Shown piece by piece: positions 17,005 through 26,286 of a stretch of 64,000 bases of DNA. The DNA comes from Fulvivirga marina (GTDB taxonomy: Bacteria; Bacteroidota; Bacteroidia; Cytophagales; Cyclobacteriaceae): contig NZ_JAEUGD010000058.1 of the NCBI RefSeq assembly GCF_016775155.1, forward strand, positions 296,733-360,732. The letters are read 5' to 3'. The position numbers and the translations under genes were made by a program. Under the pieces are notes generated by a model, which did not search any database, had not been told where the DNA came from, and saw only the letters and a program-made list of their open reading frames with translations. Position 1 is the stretch's first letter, and every line of letters starts with the position of its first letter.

Positions 17005-17558
17005 TTACCCCTAAACTTTATGGGTTGGTGTTGATTGGTGGTGAAAGCCGACGAATGGGCAAGGATAAGAGCTTGCTAAGCTATCACTCAAAGAACCAAC
17101 GCGCTCATAGTTATGAGCTACTAAGTGGCTGCTGTAACAAGGTATTTTTATCATGCAATGCTAACCAGACACCAGAAGTCACCCAGCCTTTTATTGAGGA
17201 TTCGAAAGATTACCTAGGTCCACTGGCAGGTTTGTTAAGTGCACAAGAAAAGTTCAGGGATGTAGCATGGCTTGTTTTGGCGTGTGATATGCCATTTGTG
17301 GACGAAGAATTACTGGATATGCTTGTGAGGTATCGCGACCCGAAGGCCTTGGCTACTTGCTTCTATCATGGATTTCCAGAACCTCTTTGTACAATCTGGG
17401 AACCATCCTCTTACAAAGCTCTCATCCAATTTGTGAACTCAGGTAACCTCAGGCCTAAGCAATTCTTAAAGGAAAACACGGTAAAGTATATTCATACTAA
17501 CTCGGAAATAAAAGACAAATTTCGAAATATCAATTCTCCTGATGAAAATGTGAATTGA
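17001..17558 (+). CDS. mobA: Molybdenum cofactor guanylyltransferase (MobA-like)
   Basis: The 185-residue nucleotidyltransferase opens with GLVLIGGESRRMGKDKSLL, the signature LxGGxSxRMGxDK loop that binds GTP. VLACDMPFVDEELL near residue 93 provides the metal-binding Asp. GFPEPLCTIWEP is the MobA-type PEPL block. MobA attaches GMP to the cofactor to make the dinucleotide form used by DMSO-reductase-type enzymes; it is slightly short but complete. It overlaps moaC by 4 bases and ends just upstream of the fmt promoter. Confidence 0.9.
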   Translation: MITPKLYGLVLIGGESRRMGKDKSLLSYHSKNQRAHSYELLSGCCNKVFLSCNANQTPEVTQPFIEDSKDYLGPLAGLLSAQEKFRDVAWLVLACDMPFVDEELLDMLVRYRDPKALATCFYHGFPEPLCTIWEPSSYKALIQFVNSGNLRPKQFLKENTVKYIHTNSEIKDKFRNINSPDENVN

Positions 17559-17568
17559 GGCCAAACAA

Positions 17569-17599
17569 TTTGTAAAGAAGATAAAAGACGTAATCTTTG
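17569..17599 (+). promoter_or_regulatory. Promoter of fmt
   Basis: TTTG (17569-17572), 18 bases, TAATCTTTG with a following C (17591-17600). It is very close to the Bacteroidota housekeeping consensus and lies just downstream of mobA, giving fmt an independent start about 27 bases before the ATG at 17627. Confidence 0.6.
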
Positions 17600-17626
17600 C
17601 ACATTCTTTAAAAACCCTGGTTAGCT

Positions 17627-18553
17627 ATGAAGGATCTTCGAATAATATATATGGGTACCCCGGAATTTGCCGTACCCTCGCTTGAAATACTTCTTGAGAA
17701 TAATTTCAATGTAGTAGCTGTTATTACGGCCCCAGATAAACCAAAGGGCCGTGGGCAAAAAATGATGACATCTCCGGTTAAGGACTGTGCTGTAAAGCAT
17801 GGCGTTCCTGTACTCCAACCTACCAACCTTAAAAGTCCAGAATTCATCGAAGAACTAAAAAGCTATAATGCTAACCTGCAAATTGTAGTAGCCTTTCGCA
17901 TGTTACCTGAAATAGTATGGAACATGCCGAAAATAGGCACATTTAACCTTCACGCTTCACTTCTTCCTCAATACCGTGGGGCTGCCCCAATTAACTGGGC
18001 CATTATTAACGGTGAAAGAGAAACTGGAGTATCTACCTTCTTTTTGAAACATGAGATAGATACTGGAAAAATCATCTTTCAGGAAAAAGAAGTAATTCAT
18101 GAGGATGATACCGTAGGGGACCTATATGAAAGACTGATGAAAAAGGGAGCGCAGTTAGTGCTTAAAACTGTTCAGGCGATTCAACAAGAGGACTACCCTC
18201 AAATCGAGCAAAATGAAAACCAGGAACTCAAAGCGGCTCCCAAAATTTTCCGGGAAACGTGTAAAATAAACTGGAGTCGATCAACGGACCGTGTTTACAA
18301 CTTTATTCGTGGCCTCTCGCCATATCCCGCTGCATGGACTGAGATCACCGGGAAAAACCTGAAGCTATTTAAAGTCAAAAAGCAAGGAATGACTGATGAG
18401 CTTAAAGCTTTACAACCCGGTGAGTATGTTACTGACAATAAAACTTATTTGCATTTCAGAACTACTGATGCGGGGGTCGATATCAAAGAATTACAAATCG
18501 AAGGCAAGCGCAGAATGGGTATTGAGGAGTTTTTAAGAGGTAATACTATCTAA
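17627..18553 (+). CDS. fmt: Methionyl-tRNA formyltransferase
   Basis: The 308-residue enzyme formylates Met-tRNA for initiation. It opens with LRIIYMGTPEFAVPSLE, then APDKPKGRGQKMMTSPVKD, has the catalytic trio region NLHASLLPQYRGAAPINWAIINGE near residue 106 with Asn, His and a later Asp in HEIDTGKI, and the C-terminal OB-like domain starting near residue 205 (INWSRSTDRVYNFIRGLSPYPAAWTE). The length is normal. It has its own promoter. In many bacteria fmt pairs with def; here it does not. Confidence 0.97.
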   Translation: MKDLRIIYMGTPEFAVPSLEILLENNFNVVAVITAPDKPKGRGQKMMTSPVKDCAVKHGVPVLQPTNLKSPEFIEELKSYNANLQIVVAFRMLPEIVWNMPKIGTFNLHASLLPQYRGAAPINWAIINGERETGVSTFFLKHEIDTGKIIFQEKEVIHEDDTVGDLYERLMKKGAQLVLKTVQAIQQEDYPQIEQNENQELKAAPKIFRETCKINWSRSTDRVYNFIRGLSPYPAAWTEITGKNLKLFKVKKQGMTDELKALQPGEYVTDNKTYLHFRTTDAGVDIKELQIEGKRRMGIEEFLRGNTI

Positions 18554-18670
18554 TCTTCCCGTAAGCCTGCCTTACCTACTGGATGTTTGGAGATTTTTTA
18601 CCAAAACAATGAATGTTTAAACTTTTATTAATTCATTTCGTTTAATATATGAAGGAAAACATTAAACAAA

Positions 18671-19105
18671 ATGGATAAGCAACTATTTCGACTGATTTAC
18701 TCAAGTCTCCGTAAAGAAAATTGTGATGCTTCAGAAATTGATAACATTCTTAATGCGTGTAAAAAAAATAATCCAGGTAAAGATATAACAGGTATACTTT
18801 TACACTCAGATAAGAAATTCATCCAGTACCTGGAGGGCGATTCAAAAGAAATCCTGGGACTATATGACCACATCAAAAAAGATGACAGACATAAAAGCGT
18901 CGTAATGTTATCATACGGACCTATAAAACAACGGAATTTTCCAAGTTGGCATATGGGATATAAGAATATTTCATTGGACAAACTTGCTTTCCAAACCAGC
19001 ATTGATCCGGCAGATAAGGAAGTGTTTATCTCCATGATTGAGGGCAAAAAACAAGACGACGATCGAGGAATTGCTGTACTTAAAAAATTCTTCGAATCTG
19101 TATAA
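18671..19105 (+). CDS. Stand-alone BLUF-domain blue-light photoreceptor
   Basis: The 144-residue protein is essentially one BLUF domain. Compared from memory with the cyanobacterial PixD (Slr1694), every photocycle residue is present with an offset of two: Tyr 10 (LIYSS), Asn 34 (KNNPGKDITG), Gln 52 (FIQYLEG), Trp 93 and Met 95 (SWHMGY). It should therefore bind flavin and respond to blue light. A short C-terminal helical tail follows the domain; there is no EAL, GGDEF or other output, so it must signal through a partner or by oligomer change. Neighbours (fmt, folA) give no clue to output. Family is very secure; role inferred. Confidence 0.93.
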   Translation: MDKQLFRLIYSSLRKENCDASEIDNILNACKKNNPGKDITGILLHSDKKFIQYLEGDSKEILGLYDHIKKDDRHKSVVMLSYGPIKQRNFPSWHMGYKNISLDKLAFQTSIDPADKEVFISMIEGKKQDDDRGIAVLKKFFESV

Positions 19106-19205
19106 ATACATAAAACGTAGCTGTTTTACTTCTCATCTACCTTAACCAAAACAATTATTGTCCTTATTTATTTCTTATATTTTAGAATTATAAGAACTTT
19201 TGAGG

Positions 19206-19706
19206 ATGAAAATATCAATGATCGCTGCGGTCGCAGAGAACAAAGTTATAGGTAAGGACAATGATCTCGTCTGGAGTTTACCAGACGACATGAGATTTTT
19301 CATGAATAAAACCTCTGGTCATCATGTAATTATGGGGCGAAAGAATTATGAATCGATCCCCTACAAATTCAGGCCATTGCCTAATCGCACTAACATTGTT
19401 ATGACCCGTCAGGAAGGACTTATTATAGAAGGTACTCATATTGTACATAACCTGGACGAAGCCCTTCACATGGCCAAATCTAACCAGGAGGAGGAAACTT
19501 TTATTATTGGAGGCGGAGAGATCTACAGGTTGGGACTAGATGTCGCCGATATTATGTACCTTACTGAAATTAAAGCTTCTTTTGAAGGTGATGCTTTTTT
19601 TCCCGAATTCCATCATTCAAAATGGCAAGAAATTGAGCGCATACCTCATAGTATCGACGAAAAACATGCATATGCATTTGATTTTGTAACTTACAAAAAG
19701 AAGTAA
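19206..19706 (+). CDS. folA: Dihydrofolate reductase
   Basis: I start at ATG 19206 ([16 protein letters not shown]), giving 166 residues; a TTG lies two codons upstream but the ATG matches typical family starts. The enzyme reduces dihydrofolate with NADPH. Visible blocks are [26 protein letters not shown] (substrate site with the conserved W and acidic residue), [17 protein letters not shown] and RTNIVMTRQ (NADPH), and IIGGGEIYR near residue 98. The length is normal. The SDR gene follows after 33 bases. Confidence 0.96.
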   Translation: MKISMIAAVAENKVIGKDNDLVWSLPDDMRFFMNKTSGHHVIMGRKNYESIPYKFRPLPNRTNIVMTRQEGLIIEGTHIVHNLDEALHMAKSNQEEETFIIGGGEIYRLGLDVADIMYLTEIKASFEGDAFFPEFHHSKWQEIERIPHSIDEKHAYAFDFVTYKKK

Positions 19707-19739
19707 CTGCGCTCCAACTCTTTAAAGCATGATAGCTAT

Positions 19740-20534
19740 ATGAATGTTAACAACAAAGTTATATGGGTGACCGGTGCTTCATCTGGCATAGGTGAAGCTC
19801 TTGCCTATGCATTGGCTAAAAGAGGTGCCAAACTAATTCTTTCTTCCAGAAGAAAAGAAGAGCTTGAACGCGTAAAGGCATCCTGCAAAGGAAAAGATGG
19901 GGATATACAAATCCTTCCTCTTGACCTTGGTCAGAGAGATTCTTTGAAATTAACTACAGAAGCTGCTGTCCAAATGTTTGGCCATATCGACATGCTAATA
20001 CATAATGGAGGCATTAGCCAGCGCTCGCTGGCAAAGGACACCGATATGGAGGTTGATCGTAAGTTAATGGAAGTAAATTATTTTGGTACTGTCGAAATCA
20101 CAAAACACCTGCTGCCTCATTTCCTGGACAGAAAGACGGGGCACTATATTGTTGTCACCAGCCTGGTGGGCAAATTCGGAACCCCATACCGGTCAGGATA
20201 CAGTGCTTCCAAACATGCTCTACATGGCTTTTTTGATTCACTAAGAGCTGAACTGCATAGGAGCAATATAAAAGTTACTATAATCTGTCCCGGATTTATC
20301 AAAACTAATGTTTCTGTCAATGCATTGACAGAAAAGGGAACAAAGCTCAACCAAATGGATGATGCTCAAGCTAATGGCATGCCCCCAGATCTATTTGCCA
20401 GAAAAATGATCCATGCCATTGAATCAGGAAAGAAGGAAGTCTACATAGGCGGAAAGGAAACTTATGGAGTATACCTTAAACGCTTCTTCCCCAGTCTTTT
20501 TGCAAGGGTAGTAAGAAAAGCCCGAGTAAGGTAG
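19740..20534 (+). CDS. Short-chain dehydrogenase/reductase, DHRS7-like
   Basis: The 264-residue classical SDR has the cofactor loop TGASSGIGEALAYA near residue 11, an LILSSRRKEELERV strand whose basic residues favour NADP(H), LIHNGGISQRS as the NNAG variant, and the catalytic Ser (VVTSLVGKFGTPYR) and YSASKHALHGF (Tyr and Lys). The C-terminal part holds IICPGFIKTNVS. It resembles the DHRS7/YqjQ-type group. The substrate is unknown. It ends 13 bases before the stop of the convergent TolC gene. Confidence 0.9.
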   Translation: MNVNNKVIWVTGASSGIGEALAYALAKRGAKLILSSRRKEELERVKASCKGKDGDIQILPLDLGQRDSLKLTTEAAVQMFGHIDMLIHNGGISQRSLAKDTDMEVDRKLMEVNYFGTVEITKHLLPHFLDRKTGHYIVVTSLVGKFGTPYRSGYSASKHALHGFFDSLRAELHRSNIKVTIICPGFIKTNVSVNALTEKGTKLNQMDDAQANGMPPDLFARKMIHAIESGKKEVYIGGKETYGVYLKRFFPSLFARVVRKARVR

Positions 20535-20547
20535 AGTACCGGGGTAC

Positions 20548-21981
20548 TTACAGGTTTTCGCCAACGTTAAGCCCTGCAGACCAGTAAAGGTAAGCTTCAT
20601 TTTTTTTGTATGTTGCGTTGAGCTTGAGCAATTTACTTTTTGCCTCTATCAACTTATCCACCTGAACGTTGAGCTTAAACAGATCACTCTCTCCATTCTG
20701 CAGGTTCAGCCTCTCGGCCATTACCATAGCATTGTAGCCTGTCACCATCAACTTCTGGTTTGCTACAATTTGAATTGTATTAACCAATTCATTGTAGTGA
20801 CTGTTGATCTCATTAATTATCTCTCTCTCCCTGAAGTCGCGTTCATAGCTGTTATCATTAATCTTTAGCTTCACCTGACTTATCTTAGCTCTCTCTTTGC
20901 GTAAAAAAAGAGGGAACGAAAAGTTCAACCCGATCTTATAGTTATCTTCAAGGGTTACACTGTTTTGATCTCCTTCAGCATCAAATGGCTGATCAAGCAA
21001 ATAATACCCTAAATCTAGTCTGGGCTTCAAATTTTCCTTTGCAAGACGCTGATCGATCATCAAAGCCTCACCTTTGAGATCTAACTTTCGTAGTTCGGGG
21101 TGATTATTTCTGGCCAGCTCCAATAGACGAGTCAGCTCTTCTTCCGAAGCATTCGTCAACACTACTTTTTCCGGAATAGCATTATCCTGCAACTCAAGAG
21201 GGGCTCCTGAGGCTTCCCATAAATGATTAGACACTTTTAAGGTAGCATTGATCCTTTCAATATTAGCCTGCCGAAACTCCACCTTTCTTTTTTGCCAGGT
21301 AATAAATGCTTGTACCGTATCAATGGCAGCCACTTCCCCATATTGAAATGCCATTCGAGTTCGATCAAAAATATCATGAGCTAGATTTATCCCTTGCTCT
21401 GCCAACTTATAATTATTATAAGCGTAATACCACGCCCAATAATCTACAGTCGCCGAAAGCAACAGCTTATTAATAAGCTTAACCTGCTCATAGTCAACCA
21501 TCTCACGAAAGACAAGTGCTTGTTTGACAACTGCCCTCCGCTCATCAATGAACAACCCTCTACCTACTGTCACTGAAACTCCTCCATAAACCTGTCGGTG
21601 GTTCGTTCTTTCAGAAATATACTTTTCCGGGTTAAGGTAGTCTCCATAGTTTCTCTCAACCCCTATCTCCGGAGTAACAGGAAACCAAACAGGTATTTTT
21701 AAAGCACCTTTAAATGCATTATAATATTCAGTGTCTTTAAACGACTTCTTATTCCACCCCACTTCTATTTTGGGATCAAAACCACCACGAGCCATTCTAA
21801 GCTCCTGAGCTGCTTGTTGCGGCAGAAGTTTAGCCTGTTTAATAATAGGATGATGCTTCATTACCAACTGATAGAAATCTGCATAAGAGAAAATAACGCT
21901 ATCTGCAGACTGCGCAGCACCTGAAACTGCTACCAGGCAAAACAAGACGGTAATAATGTTATTTATCATTCTTCTTTTCAT
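20548..21981 (-). CDS. TolC-family outer-membrane efflux protein
   Basis: I start at ATG 21981 (MKRRMINNIITVLFCLVAVSGAAQ), a normal signal peptide; the longest frame opens 87 bases further upstream inside the HlyD gene. The 477-residue product has two TolC repeats made of long amphipathic helices (YSFADFYQLVMKHHPIIKQAKLLPQQA, AREIINEINSHYNELVNTIQIVANQKLMV, LYWSAG near the end), as expected for an outer-membrane channel-tunnel. It overlaps the HlyD gene by 23 bases and is last in the export operon TetR-ABC-HlyD-TolC. It would form the exit duct. Confidence 0.88.
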   Translation of the reverse strand: MKRRMINNIITVLFCLVAVSGAAQSADSVIFSYADFYQLVMKHHPIIKQAKLLPQQAAQELRMARGGFDPKIEVGWNKKSFKDTEYYNAFKGALKIPVWFPVTPEIGVERNYGDYLNPEKYISERTNHRQVYGGVSVTVGRGLFIDERRAVVKQALVFREMVDYEQVKLINKLLLSATVDYWAWYYAYNNYKLAEQGINLAHDIFDRTRMAFQYGEVAAIDTVQAFITWQKRKVEFRQANIERINATLKVSNHLWEASGAPLELQDNAIPEKVVLTNASEEELTRLLELARNNHPELRKLDLKGEALMIDQRLAKENLKPRLDLGYYLLDQPFDAEGDQNSVTLEDNYKIGLNFSFPLFLRKERAKISQVKLKINDNSYERDFREREIINEINSHYNELVNTIQIVANQKLMVTGYNAMVMAERLNLQNGESDLFKLNVQVDKLIEAKSKLLKLNATYKKNEAYLYWSAGLNVGENL

Positions 21982-23317
21982 CTGAAGGTTGTGTTTGACT
22001 TTCATAAAGGCTGGGTGGGAACCCGTTGAGTTGCCTCCAGATTTCATACCATATCGGTACATCATCAAGCATAATCCATCCTTTGGCTCCAGAACCCAAC
22101 CTTACCTGCTCAGGCCACTCTTCGTCATTCGGGTCCGGCGTAATTAATATCCTAAACTTTCCATTTTTAGCATCCATTCTATCTATGACTTTCACTATTC
22201 CCCCAAAGGAACCTACCGAAACACTTGGCCAACCGGAAAATTGCAAGGCTGGCCATCCATCAAACTCTATCCGTACCTTTCTTCCTTGAGTAATAAGTGG
22301 AACATCCATAGCCTTAACATAGAGTTCCACTGCCTTATCCAAAGACTCTGGAATAATGCTAACCACCGGCTCCCCTTCTTTGATCGTTTCACCAATCCCT
22401 GCTTTCAATGCCTTTACGATATAGCCGCTCTGTGGAGCCTGAAGATAATATTGCTGACTCCTGATCTGCATGTTTGCAATTTCATTTTTCAGCTTCGAAA
22501 TTTCAGCCTCAGATTCATATACTTCTGAAAGTGTAGCATTCCGATCAGACACAGCCTTGTTGATCTTATCTCTGTACTCCGCTGTTACACCTGTAATATC
22601 AATTCTTGCATTCATCACCTCAGCTTTACTTTGTAGAAATTTATTCTCAGCTGAGACCTGCTTCATTCTACTTTCCTGCAGCTTAGATTCAATATCCTGA
22701 AACTTTGTAAGAGCAATGTTCCCAGCTTCATACAGTACTTTGTTCCGCTCATATTGATTTTGAAAGTTTGAAAACCTCACCTTTTCAGCCTGAAAATCAA
22801 CGCTATCACTGGTTAGCTTTAATTTTGTCTGTAATAGTTTGTTTTTTGTCTGATTGAGTTTCACCTTAAGTGCCTGCTCCAGGGCCGCAATCTGATCACC
22901 CAGTGCCTCAGCCTTGTTCTTTTTAGACTTCAGGGCATTCTCTTTTGCCAAGAGTTGTTCCCCAAGACGCTCCAAAAGTTTAGGGTCAAAATATTTATCT
23001 TTGATTTCCGAAAGTAGCAGAATAGTATCCCCCCTTTCTACAAATTCTCCTTCCATTACCTTCCACTCATTAATCCTTCCCGCTATGGCACTTTCCACAG
23101 TTTGAGGACGGTTTTCTGGTGTTAGTGCTGTCACTTTTCCTTCTCCTCTAATGTTTTGCTGCCAGGGTAGGAAAAGACACACAATAAACATAAACATAAA
23201 GCCCAGCAACCATCTCGCCAGCACCTTGCCCGCATCAGGTGTTTTCAGAGTCTTGAGTGTATATAGCTCATCCTCTTTTACCCGTTTCTTTATTGATATC
23301 GATGATAAGTTTAACAT
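21959..23317 (-). CDS. HlyD-family periplasmic adaptor (membrane fusion protein)
   Basis: The 452-residue protein has a short cytoplasmic N-terminus, one membrane helix (VLARWLLGFMFMFIVCLFLPW, about residues 32-52), a lipoyl/barrel half starting RGEGKVTALTPENRPQTVESAIAGRI, a long helical hairpin (about 120-290) rich in Lys, Glu and Gln, and a second lipoyl half (YYLQAPQSGYIVKALKAGIGETIKEGEPVVSI). The C-terminal beta domain follows. This is the usual bridge between an ABC exporter and TolC. Its ATG lies 1 base after the ABC gene stop and its end overlaps the TolC gene. Confidence 0.92.
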   Translation of the reverse strand: MLNLSSISIKKRVKEDELYTLKTLKTPDAGKVLARWLLGFMFMFIVCLFLPWQQNIRGEGKVTALTPENRPQTVESAIAGRINEWKVMEGEFVERGDTILLLSEIKDKYFDPKLLERLGEQLLAKENALKSKKNKAEALGDQIAALEQALKVKLNQTKNKLLQTKLKLTSDSVDFQAEKVRFSNFQNQYERNKVLYEAGNIALTKFQDIESKLQESRMKQVSAENKFLQSKAEVMNARIDITGVTAEYRDKINKAVSDRNATLSEVYESEAEISKLKNEIANMQIRSQQYYLQAPQSGYIVKALKAGIGETIKEGEPVVSIIPESLDKAVELYVKAMDVPLITQGRKVRIEFDGWPALQFSGWPSVSVGSFGGIVKVIDRMDAKNGKFRILITPDPNDEEWPEQVRLGSGAKGWIMLDDVPIWYEIWRQLNGFPPSLYESQTQPSDEKKNDK

Positions 23318-23318
23318 C

Positions 23319-25493
23319 TTAGTCCAGAATATCTTTTAATTCACCATTATTAACCAACTCTTCAAAAGGACCCTGAGCTTCAAGCTTTCCATTTTTCAAC
23401 ACAATTACCCTGTCGCAAGCAGCCATAACAATTGGATCGTTTGAAACTACCCACATCGTCCAGGAGTTCTCTGGTTGAATAAGCATAGTCATCAGGGCCA
23501 TTCGCTCAGGTCTGCTAAAGCCACTAAAAAAATCGTTGAGTATTAGAAGTGATGGATGCTTTGCCAGACATCTGGCCAGTATAAGTTTATTCACAAGGCT
23601 ACTAGGTAATCCCTTGCCTCCACTGATAACAGGGGTATCCAACCCTTGAGGCATAGCATTGACATCATCCAATGCCCCTACTTTCTCAAGAGCCCATATC
23701 GCATCTTCCGGCTTGGCATAAGGTTTCGCCAGCAACACGTTATCAAGTATGGTGCCTTCAAAAATGTCCTCCTGGGAAACGTTTTTACCTACCCTATCTC
23801 TAAGGTTATTTAAATCAAGGTCTCGCACTGAAAAATTATTAATTGTAACCGCTCCATGGAACTCCGTTAGCAGGCCGGATATGACATTCGTTAATACTGT
23901 CTTTCCCGAACCTCCAGAACCTGCAATACACACCCTTTCGCTTTTCTTCACAAAGAGGTCAATATCTCTCAATGTATAATCATGGTTATCCGGGAATTTG
24001 TACGATAGACCTTTAACCTTAATTTCAAAGCCCGTATCAAAGCCTTTGGGAAACGTTAGTCCTCCGCTACGCTCCAGAGGCAAATCGGTAACCTGCGATA
24101 TCTTATCAACTGCGGTAAGAACATCATAAACCACATCCATATACATAATGATTTTTTCTACGCTACTAACGATCAGAATAATTATTACCTCTGAAGCAAC
24201 AAACTGACCAAGGGTTATCTCTCGCTGCACCACCAATATGGTACCTATAATCAGCACACCACCTGTAACCAATGCCTTAAAGATTACTATAAATGAATAC
24301 TGCTGTACCAAAGTATTAAAATGAGCTTTTCGATACTTTAGGTAATTATTGGCGCTAGCATCGGTTCGTTTCATGGGCAGACTGGTATTTCCCGAGAGTT
24401 TAAAACTATTTATGGTGCGGGCCAGCTCCTCAAGCCAATGCACAACCTGATATTTGTATTTAGACTCTTTAATCGACGACGCCAACCCTTTGCCTCCGGT
24501 CAGGTAAAAAATACCCCCCAAGGTTGCCAAAAGAAACAAGCCAAAGAAAACAAAGAATGGGTGATAAAATGACAGTAAAAGCAATCCAAAAATGATTTGA
24601 ATAACTCCTGAAGAAAGATCAATTAGCAGCTTGGGTAATCCTTTTTGTATAGTAAGTACATCAAAAAACCTATTCATTAACTCAGGAGCATGGTGTTTTA
24701 AAAGTGCTTCTGCTTTAATTCGTGGTACCCGAAAAGCAAATTCAAAAGCAGCTTTGATAAACACCCTGCGCTGAAGGTATTCAACCAGGGTTACCTGCAT
24801 AACTTGGAGACCACCACCTGCCAAGACTCCAATGATCACTAATGATATCAAGACATATACAGAACTAAAGAAAACGCCTCCTGAAATTAAAGAGACGACC
24901 GCTTGGATACCAATAGGAAGTGTTAAGCTGATAAGCCCTATAAATATGGCATAGACATATATGTAAGAGATATCCTTTTTCTCCGCTGACAGCAGTCTCA
25001 TCAACCTTTTGAATGGCGTAAAGGACTTTATACTTTCCCCTTCATCAGGATCATCACTAACCAGACTTTTATAGGAAAAAACACCCAAAAAAACTATCTT
25101 CCCTACCTCATCTCTATATAATTCGGGTAGGCTTTTACCCGTTAGGGGCACAGGGTCCTCTCTTTTCGCCCCTATAACTTCATAGTACGTTCGTCTCTTT
25201 TTTTTATAAAAAATGACTGGATATTTTTCTTCCTCTCTAACCAAGAAAGCTACAATAGGAATCTCCACGTCATTTATAAAATCTACAAAAGAGTCTTCGG
25301 GCAAGCTATTATCGAGATAGATTATCCGCAGCCCATTACCCGCCTCAATGAGATCTCGTTTAAAATCATGAATATCAACGCTTTCGTAGTCACGATATGC
25401 GTTACTAAACTCATGAAGACTGCTTTCATCAAAATCCTGCTTTAACAGAGCAGCCGATTTCTGAAGTGTATTTAAAATATGTTGATTATTCAT
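23319..25493 (-). CDS. ABC exporter-like protein with degenerate ATPase site
   Basis: The 724-residue protein has an N-terminal region (about 30-150) resembling a catalytically dead C39-like domain, a six-helix exporter membrane domain (about 170-450), and a C-terminal ATP-binding domain. Walker A GSGGSGKT (525-532) and the Q-loop Gln 574 are intact. The signature is SGGKG (624-628). In place of the usual LDE Walker B end it has LLILND: Asn 653 replaces the Mg-binding Asp and Asp 654 the catalytic Glu. Asn 685 (VVSND) replaces the switch His. It should bind ATP but hydrolyse poorly. It lies between a TetR gene and HlyD/TolC genes. Confidence 0.88.
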   Translation of the reverse strand: MNNQHILNTLQKSAALLKQDFDESSLHEFSNAYRDYESVDIHDFKRDLIEAGNGLRIIYLDNSLPEDSFVDFINDVEIPIVAFLVREEEKYPVIFYKKKRRTYYEVIGAKREDPVPLTGKSLPELYRDEVGKIVFLGVFSYKSLVSDDPDEGESIKSFTPFKRLMRLLSAEKKDISYIYVYAIFIGLISLTLPIGIQAVVSLISGGVFFSSVYVLISLVIIGVLAGGGLQVMQVTLVEYLQRRVFIKAAFEFAFRVPRIKAEALLKHHAPELMNRFFDVLTIQKGLPKLLIDLSSGVIQIIFGLLLLSFYHPFFVFFGLFLLATLGGIFYLTGGKGLASSIKESKYKYQVVHWLEELARTINSFKLSGNTSLPMKRTDASANNYLKYRKAHFNTLVQQYSFIVIFKALVTGGVLIIGTILVVQREITLGQFVASEVIIILIVSSVEKIIMYMDVVYDVLTAVDKISQVTDLPLERSGGLTFPKGFDTGFEIKVKGLSYKFPDNHDYTLRDIDLFVKKSERVCIAGSGGSGKTVLTNVISGLLTEFHGAVTINNFSVRDLDLNNLRDRVGKNVSQEDIFEGTILDNVLLAKPYAKPEDAIWALEKVGALDDVNAMPQGLDTPVISGGKGLPSSLVNKLILARCLAKHPSLLILNDFFSGFSRPERMALMTMLIQPENSWTMWVVSNDPIVMAACDRVIVLKNGKLEAQGPFEELVNNGELKDILD

Positions 25494-25522
25494 ATTAGTC
25501 TATCCAAATGAAATTGAACGGA

Positions 25523-26179
25523 TCAATTATCAATGGTCTTAAACACCATGTCGGTCAAAAACCGACGATTCATATCATATACGTTTTCATTAGTTGTCCC
25601 TATTTCAGTCAGAGAGGGTAGATGGTCTGAAAAAAATAACTGTTGGTGAGCCATCTGCATTAATGTACTTACCAACGCATGAGGAAACTCATATTTAGGG
25701 TTAACAAGACGGACATATCCGGCTATCTTTTTGCATAAAGATTTGAAACCTAGAAAAAGTCCCTCTTTATTATCATCATCCACCTGCTTAGTCAAATATG
25801 TCTTATCCGATTCCGCAATTACAATCCTATAAAGGGCCGCCTCATCAATTGACGGAAACAAAAGATCTTTTTCCTTTTTTTGTGTTAATACATCAATAGC
25901 TATTTTAAGTTGTTTCTCTGGTTTGGCTATATTTTGCGTACTAAAGTCGATGCGATATTCGAGCCAGTTCCAATACCATGCTATCAGATAAACCAATAAA
26001 CGATGCTTATTTTCAAAATAGCGATAAATTGAAGGTTCGGCTGATTCTATCTTGGCTGCCAACTTTCTAAAAGTGAATTTTTCAAAGCCCAGTTCATCAA
26101 TCATTTCAATACTCACTTCCAATATCTTTCTGCCTAACTCAGTTTCCTGAGGGTCGCGCAGATACAAATTACTGCTCAT
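25523..26179 (-). CDS. TetR/AcrR-family regulator of the export operon
   Basis: I choose ATG 26179 (MSSNLYLRDPQETELGRKIL), giving 218 residues; an in-frame ATG at 26200 is possible. The N-terminal helix-turn-helix is clear: ILEVSIEMIDELGFEKFTFRKLAAKIESAEPSIYRYFENKHRLLVYL, the TetR signature with the recognition helix before YRYF. The remaining ~150 residues form the variable ligand-binding helical domain. It is the first gene of the unit, 29 bases ahead of the ABC gene, so it most likely autoregulates the exporter in response to an exported compound or envelope signal; the inducer is unknown. Confidence 0.88.
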   Translation of the reverse strand: MSSNLYLRDPQETELGRKILEVSIEMIDELGFEKFTFRKLAAKIESAEPSIYRYFENKHRLLVYLIAWYWNWLEYRIDFSTQNIAKPEKQLKIAIDVLTQKKEKDLLFPSIDEAALYRIVIAESDKTYLTKQVDDDNKEGLFLGFKSLCKKIAGYVRLVNPKYEFPHALVSTLMQMAHQQLFFSDHLPSLTEIGTTNENVYDMNRRFLTDMVFKTIDN

Positions 26180-26258
26180 ATGGAGTTTTAAAACCGTCAT
26201 ACAATTACTTATATTTTTGAAAGTAATACTATCATCACTAATTGCAATACTAAACAAT

Positions 26259-26286
26259 CAAATCTAAAAAAGGTTCAATGGATCAA
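26259..26286 (-). promoter_or_regulatory. Promoter of the TetR-ABC-HlyD-TolC operon
   Basis: On the minus strand: TTG, 17 bases, TAGATTTG, a full consensus Bacteroidota promoter with the short spacer. The predicted start near 26252 gives a leader of about 70 bases to ATG 26179, room for a TetR operator. Confidence 0.55.

Noticed and set aside
21982..22068. N-terminal extension of the TolC protein upstream of the signal peptide
   Set aside because: It would place 29 hydrophilic residues ahead of the signal peptide and lies inside the HlyD coding region.
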